13,216 nt of DNA from an uncultured Flavobacterium sp. (lineage in GTDB: Bacteria > Bacteroidota > Bacteroidia > Flavobacteriales > Flavobacteriaceae). The number at the start of each line of letters is the position of its first letter. Positions within the stretch are counted from its first letter, which is position 1. Made by a program: the position numbers and the translations under genes. The notes below the pieces were generated by a model, which searched no databases, had not been told where the DNA came from, and worked only from the letters and a program-made list of their open reading frames with translations. The stretch lies in assembly GCF_946220915.1 (NCBI RefSeq), contig NZ_CAMIHH010000090.1, positions 1 to 13,216 on the forward strand. Direction: 5' to 3'. This document shows positions 5,962-13,216 of the stretch, piece after piece.

Positions 5962-7386
5962 ATGACACAAAAAGGAAATTCCTCAAGTGCCGTTTCACGC
6001 TTTTTCAGCCTGCTTAAGCAATCATTAAAGGGCGAGAACATTGATTTTACCCAAGGCAGCATTCGTCGCGCAGTTTTGTTGCTGGCCATACCTATGATGC
6101 TTGAAATGGCAATGGAATCGGTGTTTGCACTGGTTGACCTTTATTTTGTAGGGCACCTTGAAAACAGTAGTTATGCCGTCCAGACCGTTGGGTTGACAGA
6201 GTCGGTGCTGGCTGTTGTGTATTCCATTGCCATAGGCATGAGCATGGCCGCTACCGCCGTAGTAGCCCGGCGCATTGGGGAAAAAGACCCCGTGGCCGCA
6301 GCCAAGGCGGGTATGCAGGCCATTACAATCGCGGTGGGCGTAAATGTGCTTATTGCCGTTTTCGGATGTATTTATGCCACCGACATACTGGTGCTCATGG
6401 GTTCCTCGCCAGAGTCTGCCGGATATGGCACCGACTTTGTGCGCATTATGATGGGTGGCAGTTTTGTCATCATGCTGCTATTCCTTTTTAACGGTATCTT
6501 TCGTGGGGCAGGTAATGCCGCCATTGCCATGAAGAGCCTTTGGATCGCAAATATTTGCAACATCATCCTATGCCCAATACTCATCAATGGCTGGGGGCCG
6601 GTTCCGGCATTCGGCCTAACGGGCGCAGCCATCGCCACAACCACTGGCCGGAGTGTGGGTGTAATGTACCAGCTTTACAATTTGTTTAACGGCAAGGGAA
6701 TGCTTAAAGTGGTAATAGCCTATTTTAAGCCGAACCTTGATCAAATACGTGAACTGGTAAAAATTGCCGCTCCTGGCGTATTGCAATTCATCATTGCGTC
6801 GTGCAGCTGGATCTTCCTGGCCCGGGTGGTAGCACAAACGGGTGGTGATGAAGGTTCGGCAGGTTACCAGAGTGCATTGCGCATCATGATGTTCTTCATG
6901 CTGCCTGCCTGGGGATTGAGCGGGGCAGCCGCAACGCTGGTAGGGCAAAACCTCGGGGCCAAAAACATAAGCAGGGCCGAGCGTTCCGTATTTGTTACTG
7001 CTAAGTTTAATGCAATTTACATGGCTGCCATCATGGCCATAACCCTTTTGGCCGCCGAGCCCATGATAACTTTTTTTACGGTCGATGAACAGGTGCACGA
7101 CATTGGTGTGGAAGCCATACGGATACTAAGTGCAGGCTATGTATTTTACGGCATCGGGATGGTGCTTATCAATGCCTTCAACGGTGCGGGCGATACCAAA
7201 ACACCTACATGGGTCAACCTGTTTGGATTTTGGGTGCTGCAAATTCCACTGGCCTATCTGCTGGCTAAGCATTTCGATATGGGGCCAACCGGTGTGTTCC
7301 TCGCCATACCCATAGCTGAAACCGTTATGGCTGTAATAAGCGTAATCCTGTTCCGGAAGGGAAGATGGAAACAGGTGCAGGTTTAG
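5962..7386 (+). CDS. MATE family efflux transporter (NorM/DinF-like)
   Basis: This 474-residue protein is an integral inner-membrane transporter of the multidrug and toxic compound extrusion family, which exports cationic drugs or metabolites using a sodium or proton gradient. Two related MatE halves are visible. The first starts near residue 31 (RRAVLLLAIPMMLEMAMESVF) and contains VDLYFVGHL, the second starts near residue 265 (LVKIAAPGVLQFIIASCSWIF) and contains the family-typical sequence GLSGAAATLVGQNLGA near residue 318. About 12 hydrophobic segments fit the family. The length is slightly above the usual 440-460 residues because of an N-terminal cytoplasmic extension of about 30 residues. 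The start ATG follows an A-rich stretch without a Shine-Dalgarno site, usual in this phylum. The gene has its own promoter and structured leader, and a terminator follows it. The substrate is unknown. Confidence 0.92.
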   Translation: MTQKGNSSSAVSRFFSLLKQSLKGENIDFTQGSIRRAVLLLAIPMMLEMAMESVFALVDLYFVGHLENSSYAVQTVGLTESVLAVVYSIAIGMSMAATAVVARRIGEKDPVAAAKAGMQAITIAVGVNVLIAVFGCIYATDILVLMGSSPESAGYGTDFVRIMMGGSFVIMLLFLFNGIFRGAGNAAIAMKSLWIANICNIILCPILINGWGPVPAFGLTGAAIATTTGRSVGVMYQLYNLFNGKGMLKVVIAYFKPNLDQIRELVKIAAPGVLQFIIASCSWIFLARVVAQTGGDEGSAGYQSALRIMMFFMLPAWGLSGAAATLVGQNLGAKNISRAERSVFVTAKFNAIYMAAIMAITLLAAEPMITFFTVDEQVHDIGVEAIRILSAGYVFYGIGMVLINAFNGAGDTKTPTWVNLFGFWVLQIPLAYLLAKHFDMGPTGVFLAIPIAETVMAVISVILFRKGRWKQVQV

Positions 7387-7418
7387 CGTTTTCAGGACTT
7401 ACATATGAATCTAACAAA

Positions 7419-7453
7419 AATTGCCCGGCAATTGCCGGGCAATTAATTTTTTT
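7419..7453. terminator. Bidirectional intrinsic terminator between MATE and dus
   Basis: A perfect 11-bp stem (AATTGCCCGGC at 7419-7429 with GCCGGGCAATT at 7434-7444) has an AATT loop. On the plus side it is followed by a T-tract at 7447-7453; on the minus side the flanking bases read TTTTTGTTAG. It sits between two convergent genes and should stop both. Confidence 0.9.
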
Positions 7454-7503
7454 ATGTAAACCAAACATTACGGCTTAAAATGAAAACTGCGACCTGTCTA
7501 CCG

Positions 7504-8493
7504 TCAGGCAGGCTGGGAACTGAACTTCTCTCTCACTTCATCGAGCACCGCATATACATCGGCGGCGGCATCGTGGGTTACCATGCGCTGGCGGTATTCC
7601 TTAAAATTGGGGATGCCCTTAAAATAATTGGTATAGTGCCTTCGGGTTTCAAATACCCCTACCCTTTCGCCTTTCCAGTCGATGGCCCACTGCAGGTGGT
7701 TGCGGGCTGCCTCTACCCTGTCTTCAATTGTTGGCGCAGGCAGGTGTTCGCCCGTTGCCATGTAGTGCTTTATTTCATTGAATATCCACGGATAGCCTAT
7801 AGCGGCGCGGCCTATCATGATGCCGTCAATGCCATAGCGGTTTTTATATTCCAAAGCCTTTTCCGGGCTATCTATATCGCCATTTCCAAAAATAGGGATC
7901 TGTATGCGTGGGTTATTTTTTACACGGGCTATGTGGCTCCAGTCGGCCTCTCCCTTATACATTTGAGCGCGTGTACGGCCATGTATGCTCAGGGCTTTAA
8001 TGCCCACATCCTGCAATCGCTCGGCTACCTCGTCGATATTTATGGAGTCTTCATCCCAACCGAGGCGGGTTTTTACAGTAACCGGAAGCTGTGTACTGTC
8101 AACAACGGCTTTGGTAAGGCGCACCATCAGGTCGATATCTTTGAGCACTGCCGCGCCGGCACCTTTGCAAACCACCTTTTTTACAGGACAGCCAAAGTTA
8201 ATATCAACAATATCAGGATTTACGGTTGCCACAATTTTGGCAGAAAGCGCCATGGCTTCTTCATCGCCACCAAATATCTGTATGCCCACAGGGCGCTCAT
8301 AATCAAATATATCCAGCTTTTGCCTGCTTTTCATTGCATCCCGGATGAGTCCCTCAGACGATATAAACTCACTGAACATGAGGTCAGCACCATGGGTTTT
8401 GCACAGCCTGCGGAAAGGCGGGTCGCTTACGTCTTCCATAGGGGCGAGCAATAACGGAAATTCCGGAAGCTCAATATTTCCAATCTTTACCAT
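7504..8493 (-). CDS. dusB: tRNA-dihydrouridine synthase, DusB type
   Basis: This 329-residue protein is an FMN-dependent tRNA-dihydrouridine synthase, which reduces uridine to dihydrouridine in tRNA loops using NADPH. The N-terminal TIM-barrel motif LLLAPMEDVSDPPFR binds FMN. DINFGCPVKKVV carries the catalytic Cys (residue 102 in this numbering). KTRLGWD, SIHGRTRAQMYKGEADW, FGNGDI and GIMIGRAAIGYPWIF are the remaining flavin and tRNA-binding strands. The C-terminal helical domain ends at SSQPA. The frame is open to an ATG at 8520, but that codon lies upstream of the promoter element 8509-8516 and adds residues not expected in the family. ATG 8493 gives the family start MVKIGNIELPEF; ATG 8502 is an alternative that would be leaderless. 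It is convergent with MATE. DusB is the best subfamily guess; DusA or DusC are less likely on motif wording. Confidence 0.9.
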   Translation of the reverse strand: MVKIGNIELPEFPLLLAPMEDVSDPPFRRLCKTHGADLMFSEFISSEGLIRDAMKSRQKLDIFDYERPVGIQIFGGDEEAMALSAKIVATVNPDIVDINFGCPVKKVVCKGAGAAVLKDIDLMVRLTKAVVDSTQLPVTVKTRLGWDEDSINIDEVAERLQDVGIKALSIHGRTRAQMYKGEADWSHIARVKNNPRIQIPIFGNGDIDSPEKALEYKNRYGIDGIMIGRAAIGYPWIFNEIKHYMATGEHLPAPTIEDRVEAARNHLQWAIDWKGERVGVFETRRHYTNYFKGIPNFKEYRQRMVTHDAAADVYAVLDEVREKFSSQPA

Positions 8494-8508
8494 CTTCTGC
8501 ATTTTGTG

Positions 8509-8516
8509 CAAAATTA
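8509..8516 (-). promoter_or_regulatory. dus promoter -7 element TAATTTTG
   Basis: On the minus strand this exact TAnnTTTG match ends 6 nt before the ATG at 8502 and 15 nt before the ATG at 8493. The predicted transcription start is at about 8502-8504. The element overlaps codons of the longest reading, so the ATG at 8520 cannot be used from this promoter. Confidence 0.55.
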
Positions 8517-8929
8517 CCATTTTTTATCAAACCTGATGTTTCCACAGTATCTGCAATACTGTTTAACCAGCAATAACTTTATTTTCAGATAACACTATTG
8601 ATTTAAAAGGCTGCCTGGAAAATGATAATAAGGTAGAGGATAATTGGCAAAGGATAGTTTCTATTTAAAACTTAAATATTTGTTTTTCAATATATTGAAT
8701 CTGCTAATAAGTAAAATCAATTAAGCTATAAATATTAATTAATATGAAGATAAAATCGTCGAAACCGGCATATTTATCTTTGAACAGCAAATTTTTTAAC
8801 TTAAAACAACAAAAATGAAAGAAAATACTCTCAATTAAAATGTTAATAATTAGACATTTAACTTTTTTTTAGAAATTGTTCCTGTTATTAATACCGTTTT
8901 TTGTACCGTCCACATTCAAATATTAATTT
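8517..8929. other. AT-rich divergent intergenic region before the second T9SS cargo gene
   Basis: No gene of meaningful length was found here. There is a short inverted repeat ACAGTAT/ATACTGT at 8544-8562, a rightward -7 element at 8775-8782 and a 7-codon ORF at 8815-8838. The remainder is low-complexity AT-rich sequence in which no further signal could be assigned. Confidence 0.6.
8775..8782 (+). promoter_or_regulatory. Rightward -7 element TATCTTTG for the T9SS cargo gene
   Basis: It is an exact TAnnTTTG match about 150 nt before the ATG at 8930, predicting a leader of about 140 nt. A 7-codon ORF (MKENTLN) at 8815-8838, preceded by an A-rich initiation context, lies in this leader and may act as an upstream ORF. 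No clear -33 element was found. Confidence 0.45.
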
Positions 8930-10834
8930 ATGATTCACAAAACTACCTTTACAAAGCAGTTAATCGTGCTGTTTTTGCTGATAGCCTCTGGATTATCAGC
9001 GCAAACCATCAGTTCAAATGCTCCGACCCGCGTTACGCACAGGTCGGCCATGACCCTTACCGGATCTGGCTTCACATCGTCGTTAACCGTCCGTTTTTAT
9101 ACGACAAGCGACACGAGCACGGGTTCAGGAAACACGAGCTTCGTCAATGTAACGCCAACAGCAGTTACAGACAATCAAATGACAGTTATCGTACCGGCTG
9201 CAGCTACTGCAGGAAGCGGTACGGTTACAAGGTCGGTGCGGCTGTACAATGGCACAACGGCTGTGCCAAACTCACTGTACAACTATACCTACAGTGCACC
9301 GGCACCTACTCCTACCGGATCCGGAATAAGCCAGGTTGTTACCAACTTTAACGGGAGCTGGACCTCTACCACTGCGAGCCCGAACACTACCCAGCCCGAC
9401 ACGGGGCATAGCGTGGTAGGTTTTCGCTATGGCAATATATTGTACAGCACCGGCAGCGAAAGCGCGGTGACCAATGTGCTTGGCACGGCAGGCTTCTCTT
9501 CGGGGAACGGCCAGACGGCTAACCAATATACACCCGGAAACTTCAGGGCGCTTCCCATTAAATCCATTACCGGTACAGTACCTGCGGCAAACGCTCAAAA
9601 TCCCTGCCTTATCGTTTTAGGCAATAAGACCGACGGAAGCTCTACTGCTGCCGTGCCTTCTGCGCCAACCGTGGCCGGCCTCTCGCCAAGGGATGTACTG
9701 ATAGACGGGGTTCGAGGCCTGGGCATTGGCTCCGGGGTTACCAACCTCCCTGCGACTTCTGTACTGAACTTCCAGGCAGGTGCAATTGTTCCCAATGACG
9801 CAATTTTAGGTGATGCCGTGCCAGACATCCTTGTATCACAGATCGCGACACCAAGTTCGGAATTCTCGGTATATTGCTTTTTAGATGCTGCCGGGAACAT
9901 TGTGGGCAACCCTGTACAGGTAGCATTTACCAGCGTAAATTCACTTGGCAAATACAAGGTCGATTTTTTCACCATGACTGCAGGAACCCAACTTGATGCT
10001 GCAACAGTATCCGGGTGGACAACCATTGGCGAAGGCACCCGCGACATCAGGATGGTGGGCTATAAGCTTTCCGATTTTGGCATTACGCCAGCTAACAGGG
10101 GACAGGTGGCTACTTTTAAGGTAATGCCTTCGGGATCGAGCGACCCAGCCTTCATGGCCTATAACAGGGATACATTCGAAATACCTGCGCCAGAGATCAA
10201 TAACCAGCCTGTAAGCCAGGCGGTATGCCCCGGCGGTACTGCCACGTTCAGCATTTCGGTTGCCGTGAGCGGTACTGAGATTGCCTATCAATGGGAAAAA
10301 AACGGCGTAGCCCTTACCAACGGACCATCGGGCAGCGGATCGGTTATCGGCGGCGCTACATCGTCGCAACTGCAAATAACAGGAATAACTGCTGCCGATG
10401 CAGGCGTATACCGCTGTCTTGTAACCAACTCTGGCGGGGCTGCATTTTCTAATGCTGCGTTCCTTAATACCGTCATCCTTTCAGCAACCGGTACAACCGG
10501 TTGTGTAAACACTGGCACCAACACCACTAAATTTGTTGAAGTTGGTGCACAGGGGCCAAACATTGCCTACCAATGGTATAACAATGGCACCAACAATACC
10601 AATACCGGCGGTGCAATAATACCAGGCGCTACATCGAGTACCTATTTCCCGCCAATGGACACAGTAGGGACTACTTATTATTATGCCAAAGTTTACAACA
10701 TGGGCACCAGTACAGCCGAATGTACAGCGGTATTTACAAATGCGGTTGCGGCCAACGTTCAGGGCACTGCGAATTCGGGCACGCTATCGCCCAACCAAAC
10801 GGTTTGTACAATGGTACCGCTACGCTCACCGTAA
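8930..10834 (+). CDS. N-terminal fragment of the T9SS cargo protein (signal peptide, TIG-like, Ig-like domains)
   Basis: As written, this frame gives 634 residues, of which the last 7 (MVPLRSP) are out of frame with the original protein. Residues 1-25 form a signal peptide: basic HKTTFTK, hydrophobic LIVLFLLIASG, cleavage after SA. Residues about 26-110 resemble an IPT/TIG fold (APTRVTHRSAMTLTGSGF). Residues about 115-420 form a Gly/Thr/Asn-rich region containing DVLIDGVRGLGIGSGVTNL; I do not recognise the family. Residues about 424-512 look like an Ig domain, with CPGGTATFSI, YQWEKNGV and the classic ADAGVYRCLV. Residues about 514-610 are a second Ig/PKD-like module (AYQWYNNG). A third begins at SGTLSPNQTVC and is cut by the frameshift. 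If translated as it stands, the product would be secreted to the periplasm but lack the sorting signal for T9SS export. Confidence 0.8.
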   Translation: MIHKTTFTKQLIVLFLLIASGLSAQTISSNAPTRVTHRSAMTLTGSGFTSSLTVRFYTTSDTSTGSGNTSFVNVTPTAVTDNQMTVIVPAAATAGSGTVTRSVRLYNGTTAVPNSLYNYTYSAPAPTPTGSGISQVVTNFNGSWTSTTASPNTTQPDTGHSVVGFRYGNILYSTGSESAVTNVLGTAGFSSGNGQTANQYTPGNFRALPIKSITGTVPAANAQNPCLIVLGNKTDGSSTAAVPSAPTVAGLSPRDVLIDGVRGLGIGSGVTNLPATSVLNFQAGAIVPNDAILGDAVPDILVSQIATPSSEFSVYCFLDAAGNIVGNPVQVAFTSVNSLGKYKVDFFTMTAGTQLDAATVSGWTTIGEGTRDIRMVGYKLSDFGITPANRGQVATFKVMPSGSSDPAFMAYNRDTFEIPAPEINNQPVSQAVCPGGTATFSISVAVSGTEIAYQWEKNGVALTNGPSGSGSVIGGATSSQLQITGITAADAGVYRCLVTNSGGAAFSNAAFLNTVILSATGTTGCVNTGTNTTKFVEVGAQGPNIAYQWYNNGTNNTNTGGAIIPGATSSTYFPPMDTVGTTYYYAKVYNMGTSTAECTAVFTNAVAANVQGTANSGTLSPNQTVCTMVPLRSP

Positions 10835-13023
10835 CAGGCTATACCGGATCGGTACAATGGCAGGAGGCAACTGCTACATCCGGCCCATGGACAAACGTTA
10901 CCACCGGAAGCGGGGGCAACACACAATCGTATACAACCGGCCCTATTACTGCCACACGCTATTACAGGGTGGTTACTACATCAGGGGGCGGCGATTGTAC
11001 TGCAACCTCTTCAAATTACGTAACCGTATCAATTGCAACAGCAGCTGTATGGGAAGGCGATGTGAATAACGACTGGAATACTGCTGGCAATTGGGCCTGT
11101 GGCGTAGTTCCCACACTTCTTACAGATGCACAGGTGCCGGTAGTGACTTCTCCAAATGTTTATCCAAGGATTACCGGCGCTACAGGCGGTGGTTTTGCCG
11201 ATGTGCGCAACGTTAGCATTGCAGTAGGCGCAAGCATTGTAGTGGCCAATGGCGGACAGGGCGTTTTCCGCATTGCAGGGACGCTGGACAATAATGGCAC
11301 ATTTGATGCGCAGGACGGTACCGTAGTATTTATGGGTACAAGTGGCCTACAGGCTGTAGGTGGCGATTCCTTCTTTAATAAATATGTCAGGAACCTTACC
11401 GTGAATAACCCGGCAGGCCTTACCCTTGCGGGCGAGCTCAACCTTACCGGCATACTTACCCTTGCAAGCGGGCAGTTTACCACCGGCAACCAGCTTACCC
11501 TAAAGAGCAATGCATTGACCACAGCCATGATCGCTCCGGTAACCGGCAGCATAAGCGGCAGCATGACCATAGAGCGCTACATACCGGCACGCAGGGCTTT
11601 CAGGCTGATCAGTTCGCCTGTTGATGGTGCATCGATATACTCGAATTGGCAACAAAGCGGATCTGATGCGCCCGATTGGGGAACTGACATTACCGGCCTT
11701 GGCGGCGCAGCAAATGGCTTTGATGTATCCGGAAGCAATAACCCGTCGCTGTTCACATTTGACAATACCGGCGGAACTTCGTGGAACAATGTAAACAGCA
11801 CACTTACCAATAACCTTGTTGCCGGCCAGCCGCTTCGCATGCTCGTGAGGGGTGACAGGACAATCAACCAGCAATCCAACAGCGCAGTACCTACAAACAC
11901 AACGCTGCGTTCGACAGGAACCATAAAAACCGGCGACGTTACGGTAACCGACCTGAGCCAGCAGGCAGGCAAATACAATTTTGTAGGCAACCCTTACCAG
12001 GCACCTGTAAACATGAACAGCGTGATGGCCGAAGCAACCAATATCAATACCGGATTCTACTATATGTGGGACCCTACATTAGGCGGGCTCCCTACCGTAG
12101 GCCAGCCGGGCGGGCGTGGTGCATATGTAACGGTGCTACTACCGGGTGGAACCAATACTTCAAACTCTGCTGCAAACCAGTATGTACAGCCAAACCAGGC
12201 ATTTTTTGTACAGACGCTTAATGACGGCGCCGCATCGTTAACCTTCAGGGAAAGCTTCAAAACGCTGCTTACGAACACTACGCCAAATGTATACAGTACA
12301 GCAAACAATGCCGATGCACGCATCTGGCTAAAAATGTACGACCAGGCGTCATTCCAGCAAAGCTCTACAGCATCTGATGGTTTCATTATCGATTTCAGCG
12401 ATGCAAACTCTAATGACATTGATGTAATGGACGCTCCTAAAATGGGCAACCAGGATGAGAACGTTGCTGTTTTGAACGGCACACGCAGGTATAGCGTAGA
12501 GCGCAGGGCAACACCGGCCCTTACCGATGTAATTCCATTGTTCAACAACCAGTACAGGAAACAGGCATATGCTTACGCCATAGATGTTACAGGCATGGAG
12601 AATGGCCTCACAGCATTCCTTCACGATAAATTTACGGATACGATGACAGAGCTTGAGAGTGGTGAACAGACCGTTTATAACTTTAACGTAGACGCTAATA
12701 ACCCATTAAGCATTGCCGAAAACCGTTTTGACATCGTCTTCCAGACAACGGCTTTAAGCAACGGCGATTTCGGCAGCGCTTCTTTCAAAGTGTATCCAAA
12801 CCCGTCTTCCGGCAAAGAGTTCTTTGTTGAAGTTCCTTCGGGAAGTGAAGGAACAACAGTACAGCTATTCAATACCGTTGGCCAACAGGTAGGCGCGTCT
12901 GTTAGCTCGGAATCCGGCACTTTGGTGAAGGTAGTACCAAATACAGTACTTTCGGATGGCATTTATATGCTTCAGATAGGAAATGAAAATGGTACGGTGA
13001 CTAAAAAATTAATTGTAAAATAA
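10810..13023 (+). CDS. C-terminal fragment of the T9SS cargo protein with type A sorting domain
   Basis: This frame encodes 737 residues with no start codon of its own at the break. It begins inside an Ig/PKD-like module (TVTGYTGSVQWQEA), then has a beta-rich stretch starting WEGDVNNDWNTAGNW with many short strand-like repeats (NLTVNNPAGLTLAGELNLTGILTL), suggestive of a beta-helix. It is followed by a region opening SMTIERYIPARRAFRLISSPV that is common in flavobacterial T9SS cargo. The last 80 residues or so (SFKVYPNPSSG ... SDGIYMLQI ... KKLIVK) are a clear T9SS type A sorting domain, recognised by the PorU sortase-like system for outer-membrane export. Apparent upstream ATGs in this frame, such as 10720, give residues unrelated to the family and are not real starts. 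A small gene starts 6 bp after the stop. Confidence 0.82.
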   Translation, partial: NGTATLTVTGYTGSVQWQEATATSGPWTNVTTGSGGNTQSYTTGPITATRYYRVVTTSGGGDCTATSSNYVTVSIATAAVWEGDVNNDWNTAGNWACGVVPTLLTDAQVPVVTSPNVYPRITGATGGGFADVRNVSIAVGASIVVANGGQGVFRIAGTLDNNGTFDAQDGTVVFMGTSGLQAVGGDSFFNKYVRNLTVNNPAGLTLAGELNLTGILTLASGQFTTGNQLTLKSNALTTAMIAPVTGSISGSMTIERYIPARRAFRLISSPVDGASIYSNWQQSGSDAPDWGTDITGLGGAANGFDVSGSNNPSLFTFDNTGGTSWNNVNSTLTNNLVAGQPLRMLVRGDRTINQQSNSAVPTNTTLRSTGTIKTGDVTVTDLSQQAGKYNFVGNPYQAPVNMNSVMAEATNINTGFYYMWDPTLGGLPTVGQPGGRGAYVTVLLPGGTNTSNSAANQYVQPNQAFFVQTLNDGAASLTFRESFKTLLTNTTPNVYSTANNADARIWLKMYDQASFQQSSTASDGFIIDFSDANSNDIDVMDAPKMGNQDENVAVLNGTRRYSVERRATPALTDVIPLFNNQYRKQAYAYAIDVTGMENGLTAFLHDKFTDTMTELESGEQTVYNFNVDANNPLSIAENRFDIVFQTTALSNGDFGSASFKVYPNPSSGKEFFVEVPSGSEGTTVQLFNTVGQQVGASVSSESGTLVKVVPNTVLSDGIYMLQIGNENGTVTKKLIVK

Positions 13024-13029
13024 GCATCC

Positions 13030-13216
13030 ATGAAAAAGACTATCATAAATATTATTTACAAACCGTCATTGCTATTTTTATTTCTGTTACTTCCTGCACT
13101 TAGCATAGCACAGGAGGATGAAGAAGATATTGAATTTGAAGATGATGTAGATGACGAGGTTGTGGTGCCAATTAACGGGTACCTTGCAGCATCCCTTTTT
13201 GCAGGATGTGCTATTG
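13030..13216 (+). CDS. Small secreted acidic protein with proline-led hydrophobic C-terminus (partial at right edge)
   Basis: From ATG 13030, 62 codons are visible before the window ends. Residues 1-27 are a signal peptide: basic MKK, hydrophobic SLLFLFLLLPALSIA, cleavage before Gln28. The mature start is extremely acidic, with 12 Asp/Glu in the 16 residues QEDEEDIEFEDDVDDE. It then reads VVVPINGYLAASLFAGCAI, which looks like the start of a C-terminal membrane segment introduced by Pro-Ile-Asn. This resembles the small flavobacterial proteins ending in a PID-type C-terminal sorting signal (Pro-Ile-Asp/Asn-Gly, hydrophobic run, basic tail), as far as I recall that family. It lies 6 bp after the T9SS cargo gene, so it is very probably in the same operon. 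The basic tail that would confirm this is outside the window. The function is unknown. Confidence 0.72.
   Translation, partial: MKKTIINIIYKPSLLFLFLLLPALSIAQEDEEDIEFEDDVDDEVVVPINGYLAASLFAGCAI

Larger units (their letters stand above)
8930..13023 (+). pseudogene. Large T9SS-secreted multi-domain protein, interrupted by a one-base frameshift
   Basis: Two consecutive reading frames together encode one protein. The first frame (from 8930) is good through ...SPNQTVCT at 10810, then meets a stop at 10832-10834. The second frame continues from 10810 as NGTATLTVTGY and runs to the stop at 13021-13023. Adding one base near 10810 (ACAATGG to ACAAATGG) restores 1365 codons exactly, for a 1364-residue protein. 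It has a signal peptide (residues 1-25, ending GLSAQ), a TIG-like domain, an unrecognised conserved-looking region, three Ig/PKD-like modules, a beta-rich domain and a C-terminal T9SS type A sorting domain. No slippery sequence or long homopolymer is present, so this is either a true inactivating deletion or a sequencing error. The intact downstream coding frame, with no further damage, suggests a recent event or an error. Confidence 0.75.

Noticed and set aside
7480..8454. 324-codon open frame on the plus strand opposite dus
   Set aside because: It is the antisense shadow of a strongly conserved DusB-type gene; the translation resembles no protein family.
8494..8520. Longer N-terminus for dus from ATG 8520
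   Set aside because: The promoter element 8509-8516 overlaps these codons, and the family starts at MVKIGNIEL (8493).
10795..10815. Programmed -1 ribosomal frameshift in the T9SS cargo gene
   Set aside because: There is no X-XXY-YYZ slippery heptamer and no evident downstream stem-loop; a one-base loss explains the data more simply.
1..13216. Insertion sequences, CRISPR arrays, phage or defence genes
   Set aside because: No transposase, integrase, spacer-repeat array or defence-type domain was found in any frame.

Overview
The window looks like a chromosomal segment of a Flavobacterium-like member of the Bacteroidota. The evidence is its type IX secretion (T9SS) style cargo proteins with Ig-like, FN3 and choice-of-anchor J-like modules, several copies of the Bacteroidota -7 promoter element TAnnTTTG, the near absence of Shine-Dalgarno sites, and close matches to flavobacterial housekeeping proteins (RbfA, methylmalonyl-CoA epimerase, DusB-type tRNA-dihydrouridine synthase). 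No rRNA, tRNA, CRISPR array, transposase or phage gene was seen.

Layout. 1-3077 (minus) is the N-terminal 1025 codons of a very large secreted adhesin-like protein that runs off the left edge in near-identical 91-codon BIG2-type repeats. 3078-3669 is a long intergenic region with a strong leftward terminator, a leftward -7 element that together could define a small RNA of about 100 nt, a perfect 9-bp palindrome, and the promoter of the next gene. 3670-5784 (plus) holds methylmalonyl-CoA epimerase, rbfA and a LolE/FtsX-type ABC permease; rbfA and the permease are one nucleotide apart. 5785-5961 is a structured leader with two hairpins and a mini-ORF, in front of a MATE efflux transporter (5962-7386). 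A bidirectional terminator separates MATE from the convergent dus gene (7504-8493, minus).

8494-8929 is AT-rich intergenic DNA with promoters for both sides. 8930-13023 (plus) is a second large T9SS cargo gene of 1364 codons, split by an apparent one-base deletion at about 10810. Six bases after it, at 13030, begins a small secreted acidic protein with a proline-led hydrophobic C-terminus, cut by the right edge.

How it fits together: a block of core metabolism, ribosome-maturation and membrane genes is flanked by two large surface or secreted proteins. The most unusual signals are regulatory. Three genes (mce, rbfA, dus) have a TAnnTTTG element only 4-6 nt from a start codon, which predicts leaderless or near-leaderless mRNAs. 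The MATE leader has two repeats that compete for one pairing partner. There is also an unannotated candidate small RNA at about 3460-3557. No complete new multi-gene system was evident.
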